A model generated the notes under the pieces. That model saw only the letters and a program-made list of their open reading frames with translations, was not told the DNA's origin and ran no database searches. From Paraburkholderia xenovorans LB400 (GTDB lineage: Bacteria; Pseudomonadota; Gammaproteobacteria; Burkholderiales; Burkholderiaceae), in assembly GCF_000013645.1 (NCBI RefSeq), contig NC_007951.1, positions 2,914,001 through 2,978,000 on the forward strand: a stretch of DNA of 64,000 nucleotides. The letters run 5' to 3'. The translations under genes and the position numbers were made by a program. Shown here in pieces: positions 15,750 through 25,040 of the stretch (the first letter of the stretch is position 1; every line of letters starts with the position of its first letter).

Positions 15750-18452
15750 GTGCCACTGCACCCTGCCGGGGGAGCCGCAGCCGACTGGACGAACCTCCGC
15801 GAAATGTTCATTGCGTCGCTCGGATGCCGTCCCAAAGCCGAGGTGGATCTCTGGCCATCCCAAATCCTCGCCGCTACCCGCGCCGTGGACCAGACGGACA
15901 ATCTCGTCGTGTCACTACCGACCAGTGCAGGAAAAACGCGAATCGCTGAACTCTGCATTCTTCGCTGCCTGGCAGCGAACCGCCGGGTCATTTTTGTCAC
16001 CCCGCTGCGCGCCCTGTCAGCTCAGACCGAAAGCACCCTCCAGCGCACTTTCTGCCCGCTCGGGAAAACCATCTCTGCTCTCTACGGCAGTATCGGAGTT
16101 TCTGGATTCGATGAGGACGCGATACGCGGACGGAACATTGTCGTCGCAACGCCTGAGAAGCTTGACTTCGCCCTGCGCAACGATCCATCCCTTCTCGACG
16201 ATGTTGGCCTGCTGGTATTCGACGAAGGCCATATGATCGGACCTGGCGAACGCGAAGTGCGCTATGAGGTTCAGATTCAGCGCCTTCTTCGCCGGCCAGA
16301 CGCCGATCAACGTCGGATTGTGTGCCTGTCGGCCATTCTGCCCGATGGCGACCAGTTGGAGGATTTCTCCGCGTGGCTGCGTCGCGATCATCCCGGTGGC
16401 CCAATCAAGCACGACTGGCGCCCTACTCGACTACGCTTCGGCGAAGTAATCTGGAACTCCCCCACCGCACGCCTGAATCTTCGCGTCGGCGAGGAGCGCC
16501 CCTTCGTTCCTCGCTTCCTGACTGGCGTTGCGCCTCCGCTTTTTGTTCGACCCAAGAGGCGGCGCACACGCCCATTCCCGAACGATCAACAGGAATTGAG
16601 CATCGCTACAGCATGGCGACTTGTCGACGACGGTCAGACCGTTCTGATCTATTGCCCCCAACGACGCAGCGTCGAACCCTTCGCTGAGGCGATTGTCGAT
16701 CTGCATGAACGAGGCGCGCTGCGATCCTTGCTCACTGACGCCCCTGCCGTCCTGCAAACGGCTATCGCGCTTGGAGAAGAATGGCTCGGAGTAGAGAGCA
16801 ACATTCTCAAATGCCTCCGGCTCGGCGTCGCGCTACACCACGGAGCGTTGCCCACAGCTTATCGCAAAGAAGTTGAGCGACTCCTGCGTGATGGTGTCCT
16901 GAAGGTCACGATCTCTTCACCAACGCTCGCTCAAGGGCTCAATCTCTCCGCAACGGTCATCGTTATGCACTCGCTTTACCGCAACGGAGAGCGAATCAAG
17001 GTTTCGGAATTCAAGAACGTCATAGGCCGCGCTGGACGCGCCTATGTCGACGTCGAGGGCCTGGTGCTCTTTCCCATATTCGAAGATGTGCGAAACAAGA
17101 AGCACAATGACTGGGTCGAATTAATTGAAGACCTAGGCGCACGCGAGATGGAAAGTGGCCTTATCCAGCTCATCGTGGGTCTACTTGTGCGCATGCACGC
17201 CCGCGTCGGCGGTGACCTCAATAATTTGATGGAGTATGTGGTCAACAACGCTGAGGCATGGACTTTCCCTGAGGTCATCGGCGAGAGGGCCGACAAGCGC
17301 GATCGCGCCTTGAAGGAATGGGAACGCAATCTCCCCACCCTCGATACCGCCATCCTCGGCCTGATCGGCGACATAGACGTCCCCGATGATGGTATCGAAG
17401 CAGCACTGGATGCAGCCCTCCAGTCATCGCTGTGGCAGAGACGGCTCGTGCGCCAGGACGCTGCCAACCAACAAGCCTTTCGAACCACACTCCTGACCCG
17501 CAGCCGCTACATTTGGGCACGCTCCACGCCGGCCGCTCGCCGAGGCTATTTCCTTGCTGGTCTTGGCCTTGAGGCGGGGCGTGCCCTTGATGCCGTAGCG
17601 CCCGAAGCTAACCTTCTACTCGTCCAGGCCAATGCCTCACTCCTTGTGTCTGATGCGGAAGCGGCCATCCAGGCGATTACAGCGCTCGCCGAGCGCGTCT
17701 TCGGCTTCTATCCCTTCACGCCTGATCCGTTTCCGGATAACTGGCGGCACATTCTGCGGTGCTGGCTCCTGGGGCAGCCGCTCGCTGACCTCGTCGCCGG
17801 ACAGGAAGGCGACGCGCTGCAGTTCATCGAAGGTGGCCTCGTCTATCGCCTGCCTTGGGCGATGGAAGCGGTGCGGGTACGCGCGATTGCGAATGGTGAT
17901 GTAGTCGGTGACTTTGGGCTAACGCTGAATGACTACGAAGTCGGCCTGGCTGTGCCCGCAGTAGAAACCGGAACGATGAATCGCTCCGCCTCCATCCTGA
18001 TTCAGTCCGGTTTCAATTCGCGGCTCTCCGCCATTAAGGCGGTGAATGACACGGCCGCAACATTTACCACTGGCTGGGAACTCCGCGCTTGGCTGCGATC
18101 ACCGCTCGTCACAGCCTTGTCCACTCAACCTGATTGGCCCACCGCGGAAACCAGAGCGTTGTGGCTCGATTTCACGCGGGATTTCGCCCCTTTCGATGGT
18201 CGGACATGGGCTGAGCGCCGGTATCGAGCACAAGTGCAATGGCATGGGGTTCCTCCGCCGCCCGGCACTCCCATGACGGTCTACCATTGGAATGGACAAC
18301 CAATCGTGCTGTCAGCCGAAGGAACGCTGCGAGGCGCCCTCAACCATCCGCTCAATCCCAACCGCCGTGGCCTCGTTCGCGCCACTGTGGCGCAGGAGCA
18401 CGGCCATCTCGATCTGAGCTATCGCGGCCCTGATGACCTATGGATACCTTGA
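15750..18452 (+). CDS. hamB motor-domain fragment (900 codons)
   Basis: This is the open part of the split hamB after the IS21 element, read here from GTG 15750. The original frame extends back to 15632. Helicase motifs are clear. Motif I is PTSAGKTRIAEL at about residues 54-65, motif II is LLVFDEGHMIG at about 152-162, and motif III-like sequence is SAILPDGD. Motif V is SSPTLAQGLNLSATVIV at about 390-406 and motif VI is VIGRAGRAY at about 425. The Ski2-like motor is followed by about 450 residues of unassigned C-terminal region. Without the N-terminal domain, function is doubtful. Confidence 0.75.
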   Translation: MPLHPAGGAAADWTNLREMFIASLGCRPKAEVDLWPSQILAATRAVDQTDNLVVSLPTSAGKTRIAELCILRCLAANRRVIFVTPLRALSAQTESTLQRTFCPLGKTISALYGSIGVSGFDEDAIRGRNIVVATPEKLDFALRNDPSLLDDVGLLVFDEGHMIGPGEREVRYEVQIQRLLRRPDADQRRIVCLSAILPDGDQLEDFSAWLRRDHPGGPIKHDWRPTRLRFGEVIWNSPTARLNLRVGEERPFVPRFLTGVAPPLFVRPKRRRTRPFPNDQQELSIATAWRLVDDGQTVLIYCPQRRSVEPFAEAIVDLHERGALRSLLTDAPAVLQTAIALGEEWLGVESNILKCLRLGVALHHGALPTAYRKEVERLLRDGVLKVTISSPTLAQGLNLSATVIVMHSLYRNGERIKVSEFKNVIGRAGRAYVDVEGLVLFPIFEDVRNKKHNDWVELIEDLGAREMESGLIQLIVGLLVRMHARVGGDLNNLMEYVVNNAEAWTFPEVIGERADKRDRALKEWERNLPTLDTAILGLIGDIDVPDDGIEAALDAALQSSLWQRRLVRQDAANQQAFRTTLLTRSRYIWARSTPAARRGYFLAGLGLEAGRALDAVAPEANLLLVQANASLLVSDAEAAIQAITALAERVFGFYPFTPDPFPDNWRHILRCWLLGQPLADLVAGQEGDALQFIEGGLVYRLPWAMEAVRVRAIANGDVVGDFGLTLNDYEVGLAVPAVETGTMNRSASILIQSGFNSRLSAIKAVNDTAATFTTGWELRAWLRSPLVTALSTQPDWPTAETRALWLDFTRDFAPFDGRTWAERRYRAQVQWHGVPPPPGTPMTVYHWNGQPIVLSAEGTLRGALNHPLNPNRRGLVRATVAQEHGHLDLSYRGPDDLWIP

Positions 18453-18569
18453 GGCACGTCCGTTTTTTTGTCACAGTTTCCCAGCTGTCACCTTTCGGCG
18501 TAATGGCGCCGGGCGTTTTCGCCGTAATGGCGCCACTGGAAACGAGTAATTCGAGGGTTCGAACGGGGA

Positions 18570-19358
18570 TCAAGGTTGCTTGATTTTGCCTCCTTTTGCA
18601 AGCTCGCTTCTGAGTGTTTCGACGCCTGGTTTCAGTCCGCGATAGCTCTCGCCGTCGAGAACGATTTTGTGGGCGCCGTGACGCAAGCGGTCGAGGGTTG
18701 CCGCGCCAATCATCTTGTTACCTGGGAATGCTTCACCCCATTCCGGGAAGTCCAAATTTGAAGTCAAGATTGTCGCCGCGCGCTCATAACGTTCGGCGAT
18801 CAGGTCGTGGAAGTCCTCGTCGTCAGGCGAACGCAGCGGCTTGAGACCGAAGTCGTCAATGATCAGCAACGGGAGCTTGGCAAGATACTGGAAACGACGG
18901 TCGTAAGTTCCCACGGCCGCTGCGCTGCGCAGGCTAGCCAGCAACTGGCTTTGCGTGGAGAACAGGACATCATGTCCTTGCCTTGCTGCTGCGTGTCCGA
19001 GGGCTTGCGCCAGATGGCTCTTGCCGGTGCCACAGGGGCCGGCGATTAAAACGGCCACTTTCTCGTCGATGAATCTGCAGGTGGCGAGATCATGAATGGC
19101 GGCTCGATTCAGGCTTGGCAACCGATCGAAGTCGAATCCTTCCAGCGTCTTCTGGCTGCGGAAGTTGGCGCGTCGCATGCGCAAGCTGAGCTTTTTGTTA
19201 TCGCGCCGGGCTACCTCGTCATGTATGAGCAGCGAAAGGAATTCGGTGAAGGCAAGCTTGCGATCGATTGCCTCGCGGTTTCGCGCTTCCAGGGAATCGA
19301 GGATGCCGGACAAGCGAAGTTGTTTAAGCAGCGGAGTCAGTTCAGGAATGGGATGCAT
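18570..19358 (-). CDS. istB: IS21-family ATPase helper IstB
   Basis: A 262-residue AAA+ ATPase with Walker A AGPCGTGKSHLAQAL at about residues 106-120 and Walker B LLIIDDFGLKPL at about 168-179. It follows istA by 8 bases in the same transcript. It is a different subgroup from the istB at 14776: the segment between Walker A and B and the C-terminus share little obvious sequence. Confidence 0.95.
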   Translation of the reverse strand: MHPIPELTPLLKQLRLSGILDSLEARNREAIDRKLAFTEFLSLLIHDEVARRDNKKLSLRMRRANFRSQKTLEGFDFDRLPSLNRAAIHDLATCRFIDEKVAVLIAGPCGTGKSHLAQALGHAAARQGHDVLFSTQSQLLASLRSAAAVGTYDRRFQYLAKLPLLIIDDFGLKPLRSPDDEDFHDLIAERYERAATILTSNLDFPEWGEAFPGNKMIGAATLDRLRHGAHKIVLDGESYRGLKPGVETLRSELAKGGKIKQP

Positions 19359-19366
19359 GGCCGGCC

Positions 19367-20926
19367 TTATTGAAGAATGGTTTGTGTGTTGCGGCAGAAG
19401 CGGCCCCCTTCGGTGTAGGTGCTCGCCAGCGCATCAAAGGCGTTCAACAGCGTCAGCTGATCCAATCCCTTTTGCAGGATCGTTTTAACCGCCGTGTAGT
19501 GCGGCGTGCCGTAGTGGTTGGCGCGCGAACAAGCTGCTTCGAGTCGGACCGCGCCATATTTCTCTTTGAGTCGCAACACGCCTTGCACCGAACGCATCTT
19601 GATCAGGACCTTGTCGCCGAAGAGCGCGTGGACCAAGGCGTAGCAGGCGGGTCCGATCTGCTCGGCAGTTGCCAGGCACCATTGAGTGTCCTGCAATTGC
19701 CACGCTTGGGCAGCGGAGGGCAAGTGATCGTCTACCGTGCGACGGCCGCCCGCGCGAGTAAGACGGACGTGGGCTGCGACCGAGTCCTGCCCCCGATACA
19801 GCGTCACCATGGTGTCGGTCGCCTTGAGCCACAGTTCCTGGCCGACCAGCCTATACGGGACCGAGTAAAAACTCTGCTCGAACTGGACATGAGCGTCGCG
19901 GTGCACCTTGGTCTTCGCCCACACGGCGAGCTCCGGCGGCACGTCCGGCAAACTGATCAGCAGGCTTCGTTCAACTTCCGCGAAGCGCCTGAGCGGCATC
20001 TCGCGAGTCGTACCGTGGATGCGGTTGCCGGCTTCGTTCATTACCCACGCGTGTACCTGGCGATTGGCGTCAGCCAAGCCACGAAAGTCGCGCAAGGGCA
20101 AGAAGCTTCGCTTCACAAATTTGACGCCCGATTCCACGATTCCCTTTTTTTGTGGATCCCTCGGCGGACAAGCATCAATCTTGAAACCGTATCCTTCTGC
20201 GCACTCGCCGTACGCGCGTTGCACCTCGGGCTCGTAATAGCACGCGCGCGTGATCGCACATTTACAATTGTCGATGATGACCCGAGCCGGCACCCCACCA
20301 AATGCCTCGAACGCGCGCCGGTGACATCCCAGCCAGGTCGCTACCGTTTGGTCCCGGACGAACTCAACATATTGGTGGCGCGACCAGGCCAGGGTCATGA
20401 CGAAGAACCACGTCTTGTGGATCTCGCCGGTGAGCGCATCGGTCATCATCGGACCGGCGCCGAAATCAACCTGTGCCGCTTCGGCCGGCTTGAATTCCAG
20501 GCGCAGCGGCACGTCGGGCGTGTGCGATGCGTCTATATGCAGAAGGAAACGATAGACCGACGAATAGCTGCCGCCGTATCCGTGGTTGCGAACGAGCGTG
20601 GCGTGGATCGTCGTGCATTGAACGCCGGTTGCCCGCCACTTGGTGATCTGCTCCCGCCACGGTTCCAAAGTTGAGACGCAACTCGATGGTAGCGGCGCCT
20701 CCTTGCGATCCAGGAAAGCGGCCATTGCGTGTTCGTCGGGTAAGGCCGCTTCACGCGCCAACCATCCATTCCTGGCGGCAATCTCCCGCACCTGCGCAAT
20801 CTTCTTGCGCCCCATGGTCTTCGATCGTGCGATATCCCGGTCAGAGTCACCTCGGCGCATGCGCACCAGAATCTGTCGGTATTGGTACATCTCAAACCTC
20901 CGATTAGCCACGGCCTCTCCCGGCAA
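19367..20926 (-). CDS. istA: IS21-family transposase IstA
   Basis: A 519-residue IstA. MYQYRQILVRMRRGDSDRDI near the start is the helix-turn-helix region and suggests ATG 20890 as a more natural start than 20926. The DDE core includes VDFGAGPMM near residue 153, ARVIIDNCKCAI near 215 and KKGIVESGVKFVKR near 263 (catalytic Glu). Length and motif order are those of an intact IS21 transposase. Confidence 0.94.
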   Translation of the reverse strand: MPGEAVANRRFEMYQYRQILVRMRRGDSDRDIARSKTMGRKKIAQVREIAARNGWLAREAALPDEHAMAAFLDRKEAPLPSSCVSTLEPWREQITKWRATGVQCTTIHATLVRNHGYGGSYSSVYRFLLHIDASHTPDVPLRLEFKPAEAAQVDFGAGPMMTDALTGEIHKTWFFVMTLAWSRHQYVEFVRDQTVATWLGCHRRAFEAFGGVPARVIIDNCKCAITRACYYEPEVQRAYGECAEGYGFKIDACPPRDPQKKGIVESGVKFVKRSFLPLRDFRGLADANRQVHAWVMNEAGNRIHGTTREMPLRRFAEVERSLLISLPDVPPELAVWAKTKVHRDAHVQFEQSFYSVPYRLVGQELWLKATDTMVTLYRGQDSVAAHVRLTRAGGRRTVDDHLPSAAQAWQLQDTQWCLATAEQIGPACYALVHALFGDKVLIKMRSVQGVLRLKEKYGAVRLEAACSRANHYGTPHYTAVKTILQKGLDQLTLLNAFDALASTYTEGGRFCRNTQTILQ

Positions 20927-21115
20927 AAGGCCGGCAGTCTAGCCGATCAACGAAAGTTCGAACCCTCTGTACTCGTCGCCCGGGTGGCGCCATTACGCCG
21001 AAAATCAACTGGCGCCTTTACGCCGAAAACGCCATGGCTCCTTTACGCCGAAAATCCGGTGGCGCCATTACGCCGGAAACGAAATGGCTCCTATATGCCG
21101 GAAATTCACACCAGC

Positions 21116-21147
21116 TGTGAGATGTGAGATGTGAGATGTGAGATGTG
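21116..21147. repeat. Heptanucleotide tandem repeat TGTGAGA x 4.6
   Basis: Four complete head-to-tail copies of TGTGAGA (21116-21122, 21123-21129, 21130-21136, 21137-21143) plus TGTG. They begin exactly after the CCAGC duplication of IS21 no. 2. Confidence 0.9.
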
Positions 21148-21446
21148 CACGCTATCGTTTGAACTACGGAGCCACGAAGTATTGCGCGCCGATTTCTGCT
21201 CATCAAGGTCATCAGATCACCGAACCTGTGGAATGTGAAGGCTACATCGTGAGTAGACTACCCGCGGCGAACATTCGCAGAATCATCCGCATTCCGGAAC
21301 CCGAATTTCTGGCCCTCACCTGCTGCGCAAACTGGAGAAAACCGCTTGGCTGAGCCTGTCGCGCTGGACGCCACCGTCATATACCAGACCGCAAATCCGA
21401 CTCCGCCATACGGGCCATATCAGTTCGTGCCCCCATGAGTTCGCCA
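21148..21446. other. Intergenic region, no gene recognised
   Basis: About 300 bases lie between the tandem repeat and the end of the PIN-domain gene. A 71-codon frame (21138-21353, +) crosses it but has no recognisable domain or good ribosome site. It may be a relic. Confidence 0.5.
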
Positions 21447-22331
21447 TCATGGCACAGCAGACGCCTGACCTGAAGGGCCAATGCCCATGGCGTTAAGGAA
21501 TTCCTCATTTGACATCACGTGAGACGATCCGATAGGTGCTTGCAATACCGTATTTAAGGCGGAAATTGTATTTCTTAGTGCCTCGATCGTTCCAGTGTCG
21601 TTCGTGACCAGCGTGTCCCCCCTACAAATGTCAAGACAGGACGCGATATAAGCATCTTCGCAGTCGTTGGTGTCAACGTTCAGGGTTACTTCGTTGATCG
21701 GCCGAGCATTGGCGTACTTATACAGTCGATGTATCAGGTAGCCTGCGTAGGGAACGGTCGCAAGAAACGCTGGTGATTGAATATCTCCATTGAAACCAGG
21801 GTTCAAATGACGTATTACGCTAATCAGGCATGCAGCCAGATTTTCGGGTAGCAGGGTATGCTGCCCGTTCAGTTCTGGATCTAGCTGTATGACGGTAGCC
21901 AGCGATTGAATGTGAGATACAAACTCTGCCTCCTCGTTAGCCAGCCCACTGGCGATCCGAGCACCGACACCTTTGCAGGACGCAACCGCACCATCCGGAA
22001 AGGTCACAGTCTTTTGATCCAGTTCCGCCAAGGTATTGGATTGCCGAACCGCCTCAAGCAACTGATCAAGGACAATTTGATCTTCGCGCCTGGACGGGTT
22101 GGCTTGCGTCCCGGTCCGTTGCGACAAAAGCACGAACGGGTCCTCGAGCATGCTGGGTATTGCGCACTTGAGAAAATTTCCCCGAGCCCGTAGATAGCGG
22201 GCCTCCTCATGGAGATGGCTCCCGAGTTCAAGCACAGAAAAAGTTGAGACCGAAATATCTGCCTTAGCTGCGACGAGCTCCAGCTTGGCCCTCGCAATTC
22301 CCTGAATTGCCGAGGTATCGAGAATGTACAT
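21447..22331 (-). CDS. PIN-like domain protein, 294 residues
   Basis: The N-terminus MYILDTSAIQGIARAKL matches the first PIN motif, with the catalytic-type Asp at residue 5. The C-terminal part has the further acidic cluster NVDTNDCEDAYIASCLDI at about residues 219-236 and LVTNDTGTIEAL at about 240-251. The middle about 150 residues are not recognised, so it is longer than small VapC toxins (about 130 residues). No antitoxin-like partner lies next to it. The nearest gene upstream is divergent. It is a probable RNase of unknown target. Confidence 0.65.
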   Translation of the reverse strand: MYILDTSAIQGIARAKLELVAAKADISVSTFSVLELGSHLHEEARYLRARGNFLKCAIPSMLEDPFVLLSQRTGTQANPSRREDQIVLDQLLEAVRQSNTLAELDQKTVTFPDGAVASCKGVGARIASGLANEEAEFVSHIQSLATVIQLDPELNGQHTLLPENLAACLISVIRHLNPGFNGDIQSPAFLATVPYAGYLIHRLYKYANARPINEVTLNVDTNDCEDAYIASCLDICRGDTLVTNDTGTIEALRNTISALNTVLQAPIGSSHVMSNEEFLNAMGIGPSGQASAVP

Positions 22332-22662
22332 TGCGGATTCCTATTCGGATAGTACAGGTATCGCTAAATCAGCCAATTGTTCCGTGCGGTATTCTAGCAA
22401 GCGCATCCGGACGCCCCTCACATATGTTGCGGGCCGGGCTTTCGTGCTGCGCGAGCCACTTGAATTAGCTAACTCCGACGAAGCTGGAAGCATGGGGCGC
22501 TTCAGTCAGCTTCCCTTGATAAGATTGTCTTCTGTTGCACATGGCAGGCGGCGTCGACAATAACATGTCCGTATGACGGCCGTTCGTGCTCACACCACAC
22601 TCTACATATCGAATCGACAGTTCCGCAGAAGCGCACATTCGGCGATCAAAGGGAAACAAATC

Positions 22663-23937
22663 ATGCAAGACATCGGTCACCTGGCTCCCTTTGATCGAGA
22701 GCAACTTTACGAAGATGTCTGGTCAACTCCCATGAAGCATCTCGGAACGAAGTACGGCCTTTCTGGATCGGATATCCGACGCGTATGCAACGACCTGCAA
22801 ATCCCGGTACCCGAACAGGGACATTGGACACGCGTAGAAATGGGATATGCGATCGAGCGACCACCCCTGCCGCAGTGGATAGAACGCCCAAAGCCAACAG
22901 ATATACCGCGTAAGCGGGCTCGACGGCCACGTACGACTGAGCAGCCCACACACCCACAGCCGCTGCCTGAAGCCCCGTCTCAAAAAGCTTCACTGAGCGC
23001 TGTAGCCCGGACGCCCACGCGCTGGCATGACGCCATCGAAGGGCTACGCAAGCGCATGAAAGACGACGCCGACAACGCGGGACGACTTAAGCTGAAAGAC
23101 GATTGGGAACGAGCGCATCCGGGGAAGCGACCTCCGGCCCATCTGGACTCTCGCGGAAACTGGGAATATTTTTGTGACGCTGGTCAATTACTCGCCACAA
23201 CGCACCGGAAATCTGTAGCCCGGCTTTCTTTGCTAAGCTATGAGCGCGGTCTCGCACTGCTCAACATCATCTGCTGGCAGGCCGAGCGTAGTGGATATTC
23301 AGTCAGCATGGAGAAAGGAGACTCCAGACTCAGACTAACGCGCGAGCAGGCATACGTTCAGCTACGCATAGTCGAAAAACTGGATGCCGGCTTGCGCCAA
23401 AGAATACGCAGTTGGGATAGAAAGACTGAGCAGGTAAAAAGACTGACGCCGTCCGGTCTTCTCACTCTATTTGTCGAGCAGCAGGGCCTTGGTGAAACCG
23501 GAATTGCAGACCACAGGGATCAATTGCTGGAGCTACAGCTTGAGCGCATCTTTGACGTGATCGAACTCCGATATAGGCGCTCGGTGGCTGCGGTAGCGGA
23601 GTGGGCTCAACGTGATCTGGATTGGAAAGCCGCCGAGCTTCGGCGGCAAGAGGAAGAACGGCAGCGCAAAGAGGCCCAGCAAAGAGCAGAACAGGAGCGG
23701 CAGCGGAAAGCCGAGCTCGTTGCGGAAGCTAAGAGCTGGGGTGAGGCGGCCGTACTGCGCTCATACCTTGACATGCTGGACGCCAGACTCGGAAACGGCG
23801 GAAAAGCGATGGAAGGCTACGCGGTTTGGCGAGAATGGGCGCAGACCGTCATCGACGAACTCGATCGCAGCGCAACTCGAGTCGAAGCCGAATCGACCCA
23901 CCCGAATCCTTCTACCGGAGGATCCAGACTCGAATAA
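22663..23937 (+). CDS. Unidentified protein with N-terminal HTH-like segment and coiled coil
   Basis: A 424-residue protein. Near the N-terminus, LYEDVWSTPMKHLGTKYGLS and IRRVCNDLQIPVPEQGHW form a conserved block seen in many uncharacterised bacterial proteins, probably a winged or simple helix-turn-helix. Residues about 90-130 are a Pro/Lys/Arg-rich linker. A long Glu/Arg/Gln coiled coil (RRQEEERQRKEAQQRAEQER) lies near residues 340-375. ATG 22663 is chosen because AAAGGGA precedes it by about 8 bases. It sits in the defence island between a PIN gene and a 292-residue unknown. Function unknown. Confidence 0.65.
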   Translation: MQDIGHLAPFDREQLYEDVWSTPMKHLGTKYGLSGSDIRRVCNDLQIPVPEQGHWTRVEMGYAIERPPLPQWIERPKPTDIPRKRARRPRTTEQPTHPQPLPEAPSQKASLSAVARTPTRWHDAIEGLRKRMKDDADNAGRLKLKDDWERAHPGKRPPAHLDSRGNWEYFCDAGQLLATTHRKSVARLSLLSYERGLALLNIICWQAERSGYSVSMEKGDSRLRLTREQAYVQLRIVEKLDAGLRQRIRSWDRKTEQVKRLTPSGLLTLFVEQQGLGETGIADHRDQLLELQLERIFDVIELRYRRSVAAVAEWAQRDLDWKAAELRRQEEERQRKEAQQRAEQERQRKAELVAEAKSWGEAAVLRSYLDMLDARLGNGGKAMEGYAVWREWAQTVIDELDRSATRVEAESTHPNPSTGGSRLE

Positions 23938-24161
23938 TTCTGGCAATGCCCCTTGCGAGAATGCGGCACCTGGCCCTGCCCGCTCGGTGAGAACGCACAG
24001 ACGAACGCCTCGAGTACTACGTCGCCCTCCTGTTCGCACGCATCGTGCGGCTCACCTACCAACCAATGACGCATCGCGAATACAAATCCGTACGGCAATC
24101 TACTGTCGCTTGGTATGATCCCACGCTCTAGTCGACTATGATTGACACCAGTGAGCGTGCG

Positions 24162-25040
24162 ATGAATAGCTACGTCCAGATAAGGGCCTGTCCGAATCCC
24201 AACAATTTCTTCGACGAACTCATTCCTGAAAGCGGACTTGAGGTTCACGGCTGGCGACTCTTCATCCGCAGGATACCTATGCCAATCCCGGACATGGACG
24301 GGAGGATTGCCTCCGTCGATACGACCTGGAATTGGCTCTACGCAGAGAGCGACTATGAGGAAGCGCAGCTAATGCGCTTCACGCAAGACAAGCTGCCCAC
24401 CTTCAGGCAGCTCATTCGAGCCTTGGCAGGCGTTCGACACACACACCTGTCTGGTGGCATGGAGTTCAGCATGTACTTCGAGGAGTTCGTGAAGGATGGC
24501 GTCTGTCGAAATATCGCCCCTTACCATGTCAACGTAGGCGTCGGTGTTCTCAACGTACGCGTCAAGGACGCTGATGGGAACGTTGTATTCGATGCCAAAG
24601 AAGCTGAGGCGGAACAGGCACGACAAGCGCTCCAAGACGCCAAGGATGAGTTGCGGATCACCAGTACCAGCTTCGTGAAGCATCTAGGTGACGATTATTT
24701 CCGCCGCGCCTGGGAAAGTTTCAGTCTCGCCTTTGGTGCGGATGAACATGCTATCAACCACCTGTACGATGTGCGTGACGCAGTCACCGAGAAATTCGGC
24801 AAGGAGGAGTTAGCCCGCCAAGCCCTTAATCTCACCAAAGCCGAATGGAGCAATTTCGGCAAAATCTTCAATGATGGCGCCGTCGAAGGCGGTCGGCACA
24901 ACGGCAAGCATCCTGCCCCGTTGCGGCCGATGACCAAGGAACAGCGAACACAGGTTATAAGTTTCGCCAGGGCGATGCTGTTTGCGTATGGACGTTATCT
25001 GGAAAATCAGGAAGCTGCTGCCCGAGAGCAGGCCACTTAG
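24162..25040 (+). CDS. Conserved-type hypothetical protein, 292 residues
   Basis: The family is not recognised. The first 150 residues read as a mixed alpha/beta domain. A helical segment follows (EAEAEQARQALQDAKDELRI). The C-terminal about 110 residues are helical and contain the charged motif DGAVEGGRHNGKHPAPLRP near residues 245-263. Similar E/G-G-R-H motifs occur in uncharacterised helical domains of bacterial accessory proteins. ATG 24138 is an in-frame alternative start. Neither has a strong ribosome site. The gene is about 220 bases after the preceding unknown gene, on the same strand. Confidence 0.6.
   Translation: MNSYVQIRACPNPNNFFDELIPESGLEVHGWRLFIRRIPMPIPDMDGRIASVDTTWNWLYAESDYEEAQLMRFTQDKLPTFRQLIRALAGVRHTHLSGGMEFSMYFEEFVKDGVCRNIAPYHVNVGVGVLNVRVKDADGNVVFDAKEAEAEQARQALQDAKDELRITSTSFVKHLGDDYFRRAWESFSLAFGADEHAINHLYDVRDAVTEKFGKEELARQALNLTKAEWSNFGKIFNDGAVEGGRHNGKHPAPLRPMTKEQRTQVISFARAMLFAYGRYLENQEAAAREQAT

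Larger units (their letters stand above)
12205..18452 (+). pseudogene. hamB: hamB-like DEAD/Ski2-type helicase, split by an IS21 element
   Basis: The gene starts at ATG 12205 and stays open to the left end of the IS at 12906. The frame resumes at 15632 and ends at 18452. Deleting bases 12906-15631 (element plus one CTATTGG copy) rejoins the frame at a Gly codon and gives 1173 residues, the size expected of a HamB helicase. The N-terminal about 230 residues form the helical domain. The motor domain and the rest lie downstream of the insertion. As it stands, HamB cannot be made as one protein. This should inactivate the system, or leave HamA unpartnered, unless the two halves still associate or the element excises. 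Confidence 0.88.
18486..21110 (-). mobile_element. IS21-family element no. 2
   Basis: The 2625-base element starts TGTCACCTTTCGGCG at 18486 and ends with the related complement TGCCGGAAATTCACA at 21110. CCAGC directly flanks both ends (18481-18485 and 21111-21115) and is the probable target duplication. Multiple subterminal copies of GGCGCCATTACGCCGAAA or close variants lie at both ends (two at 18495-18535, about five at 20990-21100). They are typical IstA-binding repeats. It sits just downstream of hamB and interrupts no recognisable gene. Confidence 0.9.

Noticed and set aside
19370-20674. A 434-codon plus-strand open frame
   Set aside because: It is antisense to istA of IS21 no. 2.
20990-21100. 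CRISPR-like repeats
   Set aside because: The repeated GGCGCC..TACGCCGAAA units are close-packed, variable and mirrored at the other IS21 end. They are IstA-binding repeats.
21138-21353. A 71-codon gene after IS21 no. 2
   Set aside because: It has no ribosome site or recognisable sequence, and its start lies inside the tandem repeat.
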